Below are positions 18,860 through 32,127 of a stretch of 64,000 nucleotides of DNA, in pieces. Each line of letters begins with the position of its first letter. Positions within the stretch are counted from its first letter, which is position 1. The notes beneath the pieces were generated by a model. That model was not told the DNA's origin. It did not search any database and saw nothing but the letters and a program-made list of their open reading frames with translations. Both the position numbers and the translations under genes were made by a program. The DNA comes from Nymphaea colorata (lineage: Eukaryota; Streptophyta; Magnoliopsida; Nymphaeales; Nymphaeaceae), in the NCBI RefSeq assembly GCF_008831285.2, contig NC_045148.1, positions 21,447,002 through 21,511,001 on the forward strand. Direction: 5' to 3'.

Positions 18860-20835
18860 GAAGAAAGCCATTGGATGGCGTATATACACACAAACACACA
18901 CACACACTGATTCACAGGGATTTTAATAAAATGATGCTTGACTACCCGGGACAGTGTTTAGAATTGAATATTGTCTCTGTGTCCGAGCTTTCCTATGTTT
19001 TACGTTTATCTTTGTAATATTTGGTGATCTGTGCTTGATCCCTACCTTATTAGAAAAAAAAATGAGAAATTTGAATTTAGTTATTCCATGCAAGCTAACA
19101 GTAATAACGTGAGCTCCTTGTCTCTTATTGGGGCTCATAAGTCTGTTTAATTAAGTGCTAACAGAAACGCGAGGGAGAGAGAGAAAGACAAAGCAGGGAA
19201 ATAGCAAAGTTCTCAATGTTATGCTTTCTTTCATGGTATGTTCTCAATGTTGTGATTGACACCAACAAGTCTGTAGAAATGGTGGCAGACAATGATCCGT
19301 GCCATTCCGAAGGAAGATCACAGTGTATCTACACATCAAATCATGCTGAGACAATCACAAGTTCATTAGTACCCACATTTCACCTTCCTAATTCCTCATG
19401 GAATCGCTACCAAATGAAAGAGATGGCGTAGTTTTAAAGCACTTCATCAAGGAACACATGAAATTAAGAAAACTACATTTCCTTCTATCCTACAAAACAA
19501 GTGGTTTCAGTTCAAACCATAGATGTCCTTTGTATGCATCAGGCATGCCTCATATACACATGGAGCATGAAAACCTTTCTGGCTCAGTGGTAGAATATCC
19601 TTGGAGCTTTAACAATAGTGTAACTCAAAAACCATCCAAATAACCTTAATCTCAGATACAATGACTTAAAAAATTAATTTTTGAATTTCAAGAGTACCAC
19701 ATCTTCACAGATCTAGCAGAAAGTGTTAGCAAACTCCTTCGGAAAGCAATTTTACTGTTCTTATCCACAATTGAGGGTAAAGAATCCTCCAGAACACTCC
19801 TTTTAACAGTGCTCATTCTCTTTTGTTAAGTTTAAACAAAAACGTAAGTCCAACATCTGAAATTTCTATCGTTCTATTCAGAATTAATGATTGCCTTTGT
19901 AGCCTTCTTGGATCTTCCAACAGATCATGGTTAAAACGTTCAAACATGCTTATATGACACCTTGGTAGAACAATGCCTTAATAATATCAACACTTTTTGA
20001 TAAAAAGCATTCATAAACATTAGCATTGTTGATTAGCAATTCAAGCGAATTCAAGTAATTAATGCAAGAGATAAATTCTTGTTGAAACGAACAGACACTC
20101 CAGCCATCAAAAGTAGGAAATCAAGACCCCTGTTTCCACTTTCCAAGTACATATTGGATTGTTAGGTAGCAAACTGGGATCCATTAAGGCTCTCTCACTC
20201 AATTGAAGCAAATATATGCCTATTTTTTCCCACAAAAAGTCCTTCGTGAAACAAATGAGAATCAGATTCGCAACACATGCATAGTGTCCATACAACATAT
20301 ACACAAAAGGACAGGAAGACTTACGGTTTCTTAAGATCAGCGAATAGTGCTACTACTGACGGCAAATGTGGAAAATTGTTTTATGATCGACTGCCACTGG
20401 CACTGGCGACGACAGCTAGTGACGATTATTTGATGATCACCGGCCACTGGCTTCGACGACGACAAATGCAAGCTACGAATCTGAAAAGGCAACAACAAAA
20501 CGAAGAAGAAGCAGAGTACCTACGAGCAGGTCCATAGATGCTTATCGGCCAAACTATATTTTTAAAATTTTAATAAGAACAGAAACATAATCTAAAAAGT
20601 TAAATAAAAAAATTAATTTTACATATAAAAATTTGAATTTTTAAAAGTCTTTAAGGGGGCATGGCCCCTGCCTCCGCCCCAGCGATGATGAGTAGGCAAT
20701 GTTCGTTGCCTCATTTTTGTAACGCAGACCCACATTGCGTTACAGAAATGTGACTTCATCTCCTTTAGTCATGACATTCTACAGTGCATTTTTCTGGTGC
20801 GTTTCAGCCAACTATAGTCCTCACACACAGGCTGC
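18860..20835. other. Intergenic, no gene recognised
   Basis: AT-rich, with a short (CA)n near 18888-18906. Frames at 19216 and 19398 have no recognisable domain. 20540-20690 ends with CCCCTGCCTCCGCCCC, a motif seen at MITE ends elsewhere in the window. Confidence 0.5.
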
Positions 20836-20839
20836 AGTT

Positions 20840-21466
20840 TGTAAGAAAAACGAATGTGGGCCCTAGATATAACTTAGATCTAAACCCAAATTTATGCAGA
20901 GAAAATCCGGCAGAGTCTCGACGTCCAAAATGATTCTCAATAATAACTTTGACAAAGTATACTTAATAAGAACTTAATAACAAAACAAAAATAGCTCACA
21001 AAGTGTGCTAAAAACCAACCATTGGTAATCTTAAAATGTAAACTATTTATTCATCAAACTGAATATTACAAAGGAGGACTCAAGAAAGCTCACCTCCGCT
21101 AACATAGTGAGCTAAGACACCCAACACCCTTGCAGCACACACTTGAAACTTTGTCACTCGAGCTCACGAAGTGAACACACGAGCTAACACTCACCAGCTC
21201 ACAAAAGGAGCACAGGCTCAACTCACAAAGTGAGCACCCAAGACCACTCAACCTGATTTTTCTATTATTTTTCACACACCCTTAATATGCCAAACATCCC
21301 TACTTATAGGGAGCATTAGGTGGTGGTGGATGCTTCCACCAATTTCCACATTTTATATTTTTTATTTCTTTAATCATTACATAAGCACTGCCTTACAAAA
21401 GAGAGATGCTCGTTGCCTCTTGAGTCATCTCGACTCTTACAAGGAAGTCGGTGATGACTCTTTACA
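20840..21466 (-). repeat. 3' LTR of the copia element (left on plus strand)
   Basis: Begins TGTAAGAAAAACGAATG and ends GACTCTTTACA on the plus strand. It is 20 bp longer than its partner, mainly because of an ATGCCAAACATCCCTACTT-like segment near 21288. On the element strand it follows pol sequence with no purine tract. Confidence 0.92.
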
Positions 21467-23269
21467 ATTGTACGAGTTCCCAGGTCTCGTTATGCTCAAA
21501 TGCCTTCTTTTCACCTTTCATTATTGTTCACCATTTTTCAACATCTTTTGCTTCTTCAAAAGAAGCTGGCTCGATCTCCTCCATGATGGTACAGTCTGCA
21601 TCTGCATACTTATGATTTTATTTTGGTATTCTCGTTGATCTTCTTAGTGTTATGGGTGCTTCTTCTGGCTCTTCAAGTTGTGATGGTCTTTCTTCTTCTG
21701 TACTTCTTTGTTGGACAGGACTTACTCCTGTTCTCCATGGATCTGCACATTCTTCTTGTTTTGGGCTATGAACTTATTTATCTAGTCGTCTTGCTTCTAT
21801 GACTTCTGAATCAGGCTCTCATTGCTTCATCTCAAATTGTATTTTGTTTCGAACATCTCTCTCAAAAATTGGAGAATCTGGAAGCGCCTTCTTTTCTTCT
21901 GACCACCAGGATGATGCTTCATCGAAGATGACATCGCGAGAAACATGAACTTGCCCTGTGCTAGGATTAGCACATCGCCATCCCTTTCGATATGGATCAT
22001 ATCCGACAAAGAGACACCTCTATGTCTTCTTGTCGAACTTAGTCATGTGCTGCTCAGATATAAAAACATAACATACACAACCAAATACTCTAAAATAACT
22101 CACAGATGGCTTCCTTTTATAGAGCATTTTATATGGAGACTTAAAATTAAATCTCGGCATTGGTAGTCGATTAATTACGTGTACAACGGTGCTGACACAC
22201 TCGACCGAAAATCTCGGTGGCATGTTCTTTGCATGCATCATGCTTCGACATGTTTCTGCTATATGGTGATTTTTCCATTTTGCCACTCCATTTTGTTGTG
22301 GCATATAGGCAAATGTAAATTGTCTTCGAATAACATGTTGCCTCATGTATGTCATAAACATGTCTGATATATATTCGCCACCATTATTGGCGCGTAAACA
22401 CCGAATTCTATACCCAGGTTCTTTTTGCACCATTTGATTAAACTTTTTAAGCTTTTCAAGTGCTTCAGATTTTTCTTTCATAAAATAGACCCAAGTATAT
22501 CTTGAAAAATCATCAATAAATGTGATAAAATACCACTTACCTGCAACTGTGGGTCTGGTACTTTGCCGAATACATCTGAATGCACAAGTTTGAATGGTGC
22601 TTTAGCTCGGTACTTGGATTCTTTGAATGGCCTCCTGTGTGCCTTCCCATATTGACATCCAGAACATACTTTGTTTGTTCGTACTTCAAGCATTGGCAGG
22701 CCAATCAACTGCCCCTTGTTAGACATCTCCCAGAGTTTGTTGTATCCAACATGAGCGAGTCTCTCATGCCAGATATCTGCAGTGTCATGCTTCTTTGCTT
22801 TGTTAATATATGTTGTTTCTGCTGACAAGACATATATTGACTCAACTTTTCTTTCTTCAAACATGGAAGTTCCTCGAACATCTTCATTTCTGTAAACTTT
22901 TACATCATTTAGGCCGAACAATACATAATGCCCTAAAGTTGTAAGTTGTGGCACAGACAACAAGTTCTTTGTCATTCTTGAAACATGATAAACGTTCCGT
23001 AAAATCCGGTCTTTACTGAAGTTGGCTACAACCTCTGCTTCTCCAATATGTGCCACTGGGAGCTTTGTGTTGTTAGAAGTAACAACAACTCGATTTCCAT
23101 CATATTCTTTCATACTTACAAACTTGCTCTCATCACCAGTCATATGATTTGAACATCCAGTATCAATTATCCAATCAGTTTGATCATTGATCTTCTCTTC
23201 TCTTTCTTTAAATGGTTTTGTATGGGCGGAATTACATCTTTCTTGTTTAATATCCTCTTTAACCTCCAT
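21467..23269 (-). pseudogene. copia pol: protease, integrase and start of RT
   Basis: On the minus strand, from 23269: protease DWIIDTGCSNHMTGD, then the GAG-pre-integrase region (IWHERLAHVGYNKLWEM, CSGCQYGKAHRRPF), the integrase core (LVHSDVFGKV, RANNGGEY, QQNGVAKWKN, where the catalytic Glu region is altered) and the C-terminal part (SPYKMLYKRKPSVSYFRVFGC). A frame change lies near 22480. After 21827 stops accumulate, then the RT start (EPASFEEAKDVEKW, TWELVQL) is recognisable up to 21467. The palm with YVDD and RNase H are absent. Confidence 0.88.
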
Positions 23270-24200
23270 TGAGTACAGAAATGAACTTTTCTATACAGTC
23301 TCATTAACTCCCCCATGTTGCTTACTTGTCATGACTGCATTTCCTTCATCTATTTTGACTTTGCAGTCACAAGCAAAATGACCCAGTCTTTCACATCTAA
23401 AACACTTCTTCTTTGGTCTCCACTGCTATGTAGTTTCTCTTGTTTTCTTTTCTACATTTTTCTCTTTCTTTTCATCAATATTCGTACTTGGAGACCTAAT
23501 GACTAGCTTAGCTGGCCAACGTAATCTCTGGCCCTTACTAAACAAAGCTTCCTCATTATTTCTTTTGAGAGAAAGCCCAGCCATCTGCTTCTCTAATGTT
23601 TCTTGATTGATCAAGAGATTCTCCAACTACAATAATGTTGGTTGAATTGGCCAACCTTGAACACCAATTATAAAAGTACCAAATTCTCGACGAAGTCCAC
23701 GAACAAGAATTCTCCGCATACTGGCCTCACTAATTTTAGACTCAGGGTCAATTTGAGATATCTCCCTACAAATATTTTTAACCCTCATAAAATACTCTGT
23801 TGTCGACATGTTTCCCTGAATTAATGTAGCTACTTTATTTTCTAACAATTGTAGGCAGGCATCATTAGCTCGAGAAAATAGGGTTGCAAATGCATCTCAT
23901 GCTTCTTTATGAGTCTTATCATCAGGTATATGCTCTAATAGATCATTCTCCATTGATACCTTAATTGCAAATAGAGCATTCCCTGCTTTGATCATCCATT
24001 TCTTTTTAGCTTCCTCATCGATATGAATATTAGTGTCTGATCCCAAAACTATCTCCCATAATTCCTATCCTAGAAAATACGACTCCATACAAAATTTCCA
24101 ATAGTCATAATTGCTATTGTTAAGTTTTTCAATATTATTTAATGCAACTGCTAATGTCACCATAATTTTAGAATATAATTTTCCCAATTAATCTCACTAG
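23270..24200 (-). pseudogene. copia gag with zinc knuckle
   Basis: The minus-strand stretch contains the UBN2-type gag core (LIQGNMSTTEYFMRVKNICR, RILVRGLRREF) and a CX2CX4HX4C knuckle (CFRCERLGHFACDC, about 23360-23405). Single stops break the frame (for example near 23627 and 23425). Confidence 0.85.
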
Positions 24201-24226
24201 TAAGTCAGCCCTTAAACTAAACCTCA

Positions 24227-24237
24227 CTCTGATACCA
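24227..24237 (-). other. Primer-binding site of the copia element
   Basis: On the minus strand TGGTATCAGAG lies two bases inside the 5' LTR. It is complementary to the 3' end of initiator-Met tRNA, the usual primer of copia elements. Confidence 0.9.
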
Positions 24238-24239
24238 CT

Positions 24240-24846
24240 TGTAAGAAAAATGAATGTGGGCCCTAGATATAACTTAGATCTAAACCCAAATTTATGCAGA
24301 GAAAATCCGGTAGAGTCTCGACGTTCAAAATGATTCTCAATAATAACTTTGATAAAGTATCCTTAATAAGAACTTAATAACCAAACAAAAATAGCTCACA
24401 AAGTGTGCTAAAAACCAACCATTGGTAATCTTAAAGTGTAAACTATTTATTCATCAAACTGGATATTACAAAGGAGGACTCAAGAAAACTCACCTCCGCT
24501 CACGTAGTGAGCCAAGACAACCAACACCCTTGCAGCACACACTTGAAACTTTGTCACTCGAGCTCACGAAGTGAACACACGAGCTAACACTCACCAGCTC
24601 ACAAAAAGAGCACACGCTCAACTCACAAAGTGAGCAACCAAGACCACTCAACCTGATTTTTCTATTCTTTTTCACACACCCTTATATAGGGAGCATTAGG
24701 CGGTGGTGGATGCTTCCACCAATTTCCACATTTTTTATTTTTTATTTCTTTAATCATTACATAAGCACCGCCTTACAAAAGAAAGAGGCTCGTTGCCTCT
24801 TGAGTCATCTCGACTCTTCCAAGAGAGTCGGTGATGACTCTTTACA
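24240..24846 (-). repeat. 5' LTR of the copia element (right on plus strand)
   Basis: Starts TGTAAGAAAAATGAATG and ends GACTCTTTACA, followed by the CAGTT duplication. On the element strand it is the promoter LTR, and the primer-binding site follows it. Confidence 0.92.
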
Positions 24847-24851
24847 CAGTT

Positions 24852-27343
24852 GTGGAATAGAAATAAGTACACGAAGCGAAGGGGTCATCATCTATTTGTG
24901 TTAATGAACATAGAATGATTTGGTTGCTGCTGGAAAAGAACCAGAAGCAGAGGTTGCTGCTGGAAGTTCGCTTCAGATTTTCAAAGGTATGGGGATTTTC
25001 TGTTATGGATGGAACATGTAGCCTTGGTATTTTCTACTTAAAATTTCTGTGGATAGATATAGTCATATGCATGTTAAAATAGTGAATCTCTATATTCATA
25101 TGTCTAGATTGGTTGATTTGAAACCCTCGGTTCCTGTATTATGCTATGTGTGTTCATCCGTGAGAAACCAAACCACATTCAATCCTAAGAACAGAGCACA
25201 CATATCTGATATAGGAAAAAAAAATCAAAGCCCTAACGGAGGGTCTGGTCACCGGCTATGTTACTAAATAGAAAAAAAAAACAAGAACAAGAGAGCAGTC
25301 CATAACGATGTTGACAGAGGGCAAGGCCTGCTCTGCTCGACTTAGGGTAAACCCAAAATCAGCAAGCAAATAAGGAAGAGAGGAAGGAAATATGGTAGGT
25401 TTTACTAACGAGTAGAGGCAATCGCCCGCCCGACTGGAAGCCAGTCGTTTTTCTCACGTGGGTGGCAGAGAGGCGACTTGGGAAAAACTGGAATGTAGCA
25501 TCGTCTTCTTGCAGTTCCCTTTTTGCCTGTGGCCCATCCCTGTCGCAGCAATGGCAGAGCTAAAAGAATGAGAGGAGAGGATGAGGTAGCACCGGCTGAA
25601 GGCGTGGTCAGTCGGTGGCATGGCGGCGTGAGAAACCCAAACGCAAGAACGGAGCACTCTTTCCCTCTCTGGTTTTGGGTGGTGGAAGAACAGTGGAAGT
25701 TCTAACATCGGTTGGATGGTTGGTGCGGTGTGGTAGACCCAAACGCAAGGAGCTCTACTCTCTCTCTCTCCCTCTCTGGTTTTGTTTTCTTTGAAGACAG
25801 GAGGAGACTCCACCACCGGACGAACACGAAGACGAGGAAGGAGCGCCGAGAAGAGAGAGAAAATTGGGTGAGAAAGTGAGGAAGATTAGGGTTCGACCAA
25901 AATTTATAGTAAAGTTGGAAAATATCAAAGTGGGTCCACCCTATTAGCTAAATTCTCAGAAAGACTGTTATATTTTTCAGAAATCCATGCCACAACGTGT
26001 TTGCTGAAAACTTTTTCAGAAAGAGGCTTGCGAAAGTTAATTTCAACTAAAGTCAGAGATTTCATGCGAAATTGCAAAGTAGTGCTCTCCGAGTTCTTAA
26101 AAAATTTCAAAGGAGGTTTTTATAAGATTTGTTTGAAATTTCAGTGGAAAACCGAAATATTATGCATTATTGATCTGTGGTACCTTCATTTTTACTTAGA
26201 ATTTCAGACAAAGGGTTCTGAAAATAAAATCTGAAAGTAGAAAGAGAAGGCCACGTTCTAAGGGTTTAAAAATGTAAATCTCTTGCTTTTGAATGATTGT
26301 TTTATTTGAGAATTCTTGGCGTGATATTCCATATGTTGTTTCTCTACTCGACTTTGTTTTGTTGCCATTATTAGAAAATGGCTTCTTGATTCTGTTTGGG
26401 AAGCCGAGCGTGAGGGTGGTTTCTGTGAGAGACACTAGCCGATGTCTAGTGATGGTAAACTCTCACATTTGAAATTCGAAGGCGAAACGTGGACTGCGTG
26501 CAGTCATACATGCAAGTGCAAGCTTGTGTTTTTGCCCAGTGTTTGGTTTCGTCCCGTGAGGTAGTGGTGCACCTGAGCTCACTATTGACGCACACTCCTC
26601 TGCCTGCACTGGGAGCCCACAGGGTATTGGGCGGCACAAGGGTCCGGGATTTTGCTGTTTCTGTTTGAGAGCAAGGCGTCTCCTGGTCCCTCACCCTGGG
26701 TTCCTAGAGGTACCATGCTGCAGCAGCGATCTGGGATATCTCAGGAGGCTTCACTGCAGGTTACCCTGGATCTGTTGGATCGCCTGGTAAAGATGTGTTC
26801 TGTTCTGCCCGTGAGCACCCACAGGGATTTCTATTGTTGCTGGGCACAATGACCATGACATTGTCAGAGAACCACTGTTGGAAGTCTACGACTATCTGGA
26901 GGTTGTGTACACCTTGTTTTTGTTAATGAGTCGTATTTCTATTGTGTATTAAGATTTAATGACTTATGGTCGTAGACTATAAGGTCTCATACGTGTTTGT
27001 GTGACGAGACCAAATAGTATTTTGTTGGGTCATGTTCCATTCATGGCTGAATTTTTCCATACTCAGAAGAATTCTAACCCTTCTTTCTACTCTACAGGTA
27101 GTTCATGATAGATTCTAGCTCATGGAGTGACAACCTTAGGCTTTGTGATCGACGGCCATTGGCAATCTGGACACTACGTCGGTTTTGAGATTTGTGGTTA
27201 ATTTAGTTGTTTGGGTCCAAGTGTTTTACTTTTGATATAAACTAGTGTTTTTGATTTGTTTAAGTTTTATTTCTGACTCAATGTTGCTTTCGCATTTATA
27301 TTAAAGAAGAAAAAAATTTGGTGTCAAAAATTGGGTCGTGACA
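24852..27343. other. Intergenic; possible gypsy-type LTR remnant at the right end
   Basis: No gene is recognisable; frames on both strands (25454-25816 minus, 26446-26694 minus) have no domain. The right end (AAAATTGGGTCGTGACA, to 27343) looks like the end of plant gypsy LTRs, with an AAAGAAGAAAAAAATTTGGTG-like stretch before it. I find neither a matching start nor a target duplication, so a solo LTR is only possible. Confidence 0.35.
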
Positions 27344-28870
27344 ATATTTGTAGGCATGTCCAATTTGATGAAGGAACATTTTTATATAGCCAAGTCATAC
27401 TCCCATTACAAGACTGCTCGACCACTCTTGAAAGCCAGAGGTAGAAGGGTGCTGATGGCCATGGTGATGGTAACAATTTCCCTTCGATTTGTTTGCCTAA
27501 TTTACCTCCGGTACAAAATGTTACGATCTTGCGGACAACTTACAAGATGTGTCACTTTCTCCAAATTCTAATGTTGGCAATGAGCCGTCAACCATTCCTA
27601 TCGTTCCTAGTGTTCCTCAAAGGATGCACCCTATGGTTACTAGATAACGAGATGGCCCTAGACGACTTAAAGTCTATGTCACGTCACCTCATTGTTTTAA
27701 TGTCACCATAATGAATGAACTTGGTGACTGATGATGAATGTGAGCCATCTGAACTCTGAAGCTATCTCCAATCCAAAATGGGGAAATGCTATGAGAGAAG
27801 AATATGATGCCTTGATCAAACACAATACTTGGGAGTTTGTACTTGAGAGATACAAAGCTCAGTTGGTCGTTAAAGGGTACAGCCAACAAGAGGGAGTAAA
27901 ATACTTTGCGACCTATAGTCCTGTGATTAAACCCACATCTATGAAAATGGTTTTATCTATTGCGGTTACTAAAGGATGAGATACAGGCTGATGTAAATAA
28001 TGTTTTTCTTCGTGAACAATGACATGAAGAAGTCTACATGCGACAACTTCCATTTTTTGAAGATACAAGGTACCCATATCACATTTGCAAACTCAAAAGG
28101 GCATTATATGGCTTAAAATAAGCACCTAAGCCCTGGTTTGAATGTCTCAAATAATATTTACAACAACATGGGTTTTCCAAATCTAAGGGTGACACTTTGC
28201 TATTCTTCAGAAACAAAGAGAAGGGCGAAATTTTGGTGCTAATATATGTTAATGATATAGTGGTGACAGGTATCTCACATGTTGAAATCAAGAAGATAAT
28301 CAAAGATTTTGGACAACATGTCTCTATTAAGGACTCGGGACCATTTAGTTTCTCTTGGGAGTTGAGGTTGAAAGACGTAATGATAAGGTTCTCCTTTCTG
28401 AAAAGAAATATATATATGAACTTCTTACTTAAGATCAAGATGCAAGACTCAAAGCCCTTAAGTACTTCAGCGGCACTCAACGTCAGATTGATCAAGGATG
28501 ACGGACAACCTCTTGAGAATCCAACAAGTTATCAACAAACAGTTGCCCTTCAATATCTTGCTTTCACTAGACTAGATATTAAGTATTCAGTTAATAATGT
28601 CAGTTCATGCATAAGCCAATGGATAAACTTCTAGCACATGTAAAGAGGATATTGAGATATTTAAAGAGCACTATTACTATGTTTCTTTAGGTACAAAAGT
28701 CATCAAGTTTTGAATTAAATGTTTTCAACGATACCGACTGGGCCGGGTGTTGAGACAATAAAAATGGCAATAAATGGCGAAAGGTATTCACAAAAACATC
28801 AATGAAGGAATCAAACCAATCAAAACTGAACTTCGTTACAATTATAGCACCCGAAGTTGTCCACCTTATG
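27344..28870 (+). pseudogene. Ty1/copia pol remnant (integrase end, RT, RNase H start)
   Basis: From 27344 the frames read the integrase end (CRHVQFDEGTFLYSQ), HPMVTR near 27625, the RT start (NPKWGNAMREEYDALIKHNTWEF), [39 protein letters not shown], the catalytic box as LIYVNDIVVTG (YVDD changed to YVND), and the RNase H side (YLAFTRLDIKYSVNNVS, NDTDWAG). Many stops and frame changes show a very old copy. No LTRs are seen. It is a different copia lineage from the one at 20.8 kb. Confidence 0.88.
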
Positions 28871-29300
28871 GAGCCTCTAGTTGGAATTGACTAAGGTAAC
28901 AAAAGCTGCATCATATAGACACTTGAAGAAGATAAGCATCCCCTTGTCCAAAAATTCACGTCACTATTTCCAGTCCTTGTCTAAGTTTCGCAATGCTAGA
29001 AAGCTAGGTAACAGTAAAATTCTGACCATTAAAATTCGAAACGATTGGATAAAAAAAGGAAAAATCTCATTATAGTTTCACCTTTCCTATAGCCCCACAT
29101 GACATTCAACCTATATGCATGCATCTAAATGTTAAAATATACATTTTTTTTATGAATGGTTTTCTTATTTTTGAGAAACGGTAATTCAAATATTTACTTC
29201 GTTTAACGATCATCGACCTTAGGTCTTTAACTTTCTTTTTCATACTTTTAACTTATCTTGTATCCATTTTGAATAAAAAAAAAACATGGGAAAGTGTCAA
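28871..29300. other. Intergenic, no gene recognised
   Basis: AT-rich, no coding or RNA signal seen. Confidence 0.5.
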
Positions 29301-29305
29301 GTTCA

Positions 29306-29720
29306 CGGGTAAGCCTGTGGGCAGGCCCAGCCCAGTCCGGTCATGAGTCGGGCTTGGATTGACCCGGCCCGGCCAAGTCCAGTAACGAGTCGGGCTTGGG
29401 CCGACCCGACATCTAAAACTCGGGTTCGGGCCCAGATCCACTCGAAAAACCCGAAACCTGAACTCAAGCCTGATCCAATTACATTAAATTTTTTTAATAT
29501 AAAATAATACATAAAATAATTAACTGTAATAAAATATTATAAATATATATATATAAATTAATAAAAATTCATTATTGGGCCCGGTCCGGGCTTATTGGGC
29601 CCATCTAATAACAAGTCAGGCCAGCCCAGGTCTCGTTTTTCTAGGTCTAGGCTTAGAACTTTGTCTAGTCGGGTATTCGGTACCTGGCAACGGCCCAACC
29701 GGTGCCCAGCTTATTCACCC
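29306..29720. mobile_element. GC-ended MITE-like element (GGCCCGG/TCGGGC words)
   Basis: Ends rich in CCCGACC, GGCCCGG and GGGCTTGGGC words surround an AT-rich core with ATATAT. The outer ends GGGTAAGCCTGTGGGCAGGCC and GGTGCCCAGCTTATTCACCC are imperfect inverted repeats. No ORF. A related element is at 60190-60905. Confidence 0.55.
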
Positions 29721-29863
29721 ATCTTAAAAAACTGATTATAACCGAACAGAAAGTTATCCCAGTCTACTTTGATGACAAGCAATCACGATTAATTGAACAA
29801 TACTATCTACCAAGGAAAAGATGACGCTGAACACAAGTGTTTGATTCATAAATTCCGAGTGAG

Positions 29864-29995
29864 AAATGGAGCTCCACCATCCGGTAAAAAAGCCTAAGCT
29901 TTTGAGTGAGTAGGGAGCCTTACCATCCAGTAAAAGAGCCAAAGCTTTCGAGTCAGTAGGGAGCCCTACTGTCCAGTAAAAAAGTCAAGCTTCCA
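29864..29995. repeat. Three-copy tandem repeat of about 50 bp
   Basis: GGAGC, then CTACCATCCAGTAAAA, then AGCCAAAGCTTTCGAGTCAGTA recurs three times with small changes (starts near 29868, 29920 and 29969). Confidence 0.75.
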
Positions 29996-32127
29996 CCTAA
30001 AACTTTCAAGTCTGCTTTCGGCTGCATTTCAACTTGGTGACGTCCTTTTTTAACATAATTAGATGAATACATTCACCGTGAATCACAAAACAACAGTCAC
30101 AACATGGTAGCCCCCGTACATAGAGTGGTTGAAGAGGTCACTATGAGCATTAATCATATGTTTCCTTGCATTTTGAACATCACTGCAGGATTTGTCGGGA
30201 TGGAGTACTTAGTCTACCTTGACTTTAACTCGATATTTTTTGCACCAACCTAATAGGAGGAGGAGGAGGATTCTCAAAAGAGGCCAATTTTTCATGGGGA
30301 CCTCTTCATATTTTAACTAGTTTTAAGTCTTTGGTGAGCAAAGTATACACTGGTTTTGAAAGTCTTCGTGTGCAACTGACCAACAGATGCGTTGCGTCCA
30401 CGTTCTCAGTTCCCCAGCCTCTATCCACTGCCTTGTCCTAGCGCTTTCGTGGACAGTGAGTACTGACTACTTCACAGACCGGGTTGCAATAATTTGGTGA
30501 ACTTCACTCCAGTGCCTGGCTGTCAGAAAATGTTGTCATTGTTATCAATCAATCGAGTACATAGGGTTGGCCTCGTTGGTCCACACACCTACAGGACACC
30601 AAGTCCACTTAGGTTAAAGAGTTTCACTCGAACCCACCAGCACCTCAAATTAGTGTACAGCTAGCTAGTTAACCCCACCATAATGCTTGGCAGCACCCAT
30701 CTGCACAAGTATCTTACCATGACTCACCCGCATCCATTTTAAAAGTAATACCGTAAAATCAATTTTGAGAATATGATCTAACCATCAATTTGTTGCATTG
30801 GTTGATTTGATGATTCAATTGATTCGGCAAGTCAAAGAGTAGATGATATTCAATATTTTATTTCCTAAACCAAACGAACAACATATGTAAAAAGATCTAA
30901 TTAAAATTAAACAAGCTCATATAAATTCGACAGTATAGAAGTATGTAAACAAAACAACAAAGTTGAACAAGACAGAAAACGAATGGAAAGAAAGAAAAGG
31001 GAAAAAACTATAATCAACAAGAAAACTAGGGCAAACTGGGTTAATTAATGTTTGCTGATTTCAGCGGAATGAAACATGCCCTTAAAAAATGCATCCTAAA
31101 TTCATAACAGAAATCCAACGAAATGATAATTAAAAAAGGTCGAAATTAACTCAGCAACTCAATGAGAATAACTTGAATCCAATTAAATGGATCCAATCCA
31201 ATTTGACCGGACAAGCCCTGCGCCAATAATCCAGCCTTATCACCGCAAGGTTTTCAAGTCACCAACTAAATCTTATAAACTGGCCGGCAAAGTTAAAATT
31301 TTCCATTGTCTTTTCCACTCCATCACCATTTCAATGTCCAATCTCCATTTAAAACGGAGTTTGTGAATGAGCAAAAGTTTTTTTCACTGAAGAAGAAGTC
31401 AGCTATTACACGAGAGAAACAACAATCCTATACAAAATTTAAGGGCAATAATTTTCTTGTATTATAAGACAAATTGGAGGCTATAAGCATGGTCAATGTA
31501 CTTTACCTTAGTTAGTTAGCTAGCACAACATGGTAACATCTAACGGTCACATCAAGTAGGAATTTAAAACATAATGTTCCCCTTTTCACTCGTTTGCCAT
31601 AACAACCAGAACATCTAGATTCTCTTTACTAGAAATTTTCCAAAGTTCTTTCTACTGGTCATACTGGCACAAAACAAACACAAACTTGTGGCAAATGCAA
31701 AAGAACCCATTTCTCATCAAGTGAGAAACCTACTTCCCATCTCAGTGGTAAATCTTGGAAAAAGATTGGGTAGGGAAGTTTCATTGAATTAAAACATAAA
31801 TATACATCTTTCTGAAAAACTGTAGGGAAACAATTGGTTTGTCCTTACGAGGATGAGAAGATATTTATTGATCTCATCTTTAGAGGAACATGAGGTTAGA
31901 CATTGTACTGCACAATAGTAAATCAAACTCTTGTATTTACCATATCCTGATAACTATTACAAAGAAAAAACACAACCACGACAAACGAACCAAGAAGATC
32001 AAAGCTCATACGCCAAAGGAACAAATTGTACATTGAAAGGTAGGGAACAAATTACAATCTCTACTTCCTCCTCAAATGAGTGGTCCAAAGCTTCAATAAT
32101 TAGATGAACAAAGCTCGGAACCAGTAC
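29996..32127. other. Intergenic, no gene recognised
   Basis: AT-rich sequence 3' of the CRK pseudogene with no long frame, domain or clear repeat. Confidence 0.5.

Larger units (their letters stand above)
20840..24846 (-). mobile_element. Ty1/copia element with both LTRs and target duplication, RT deleted
   Basis: Two direct LTRs (20840-21466 and 24240-24846) flank 2.77 kb of minus-strand gag, protease and integrase sequence. A perfect 5-bp target duplication, CAGTT, lies at 20835-20839 and 24847-24851. The order protease, integrase and then the first residues of RT is copia-type. The RT region stops after TWELVQL directly at the 3' LTR. I count roughly 25 differences over about 605 aligned LTR bases (about 4%, by eye), plus a 20-bp indel, so it is moderately old. 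Confidence 0.95.

Noticed and set aside
26400-27343. Solo gypsy LTR ending GGGTCGTGACA
   Set aside because: No matching TG start, no 5-bp target duplication and no second copy in the window, so it is reported only as possible.
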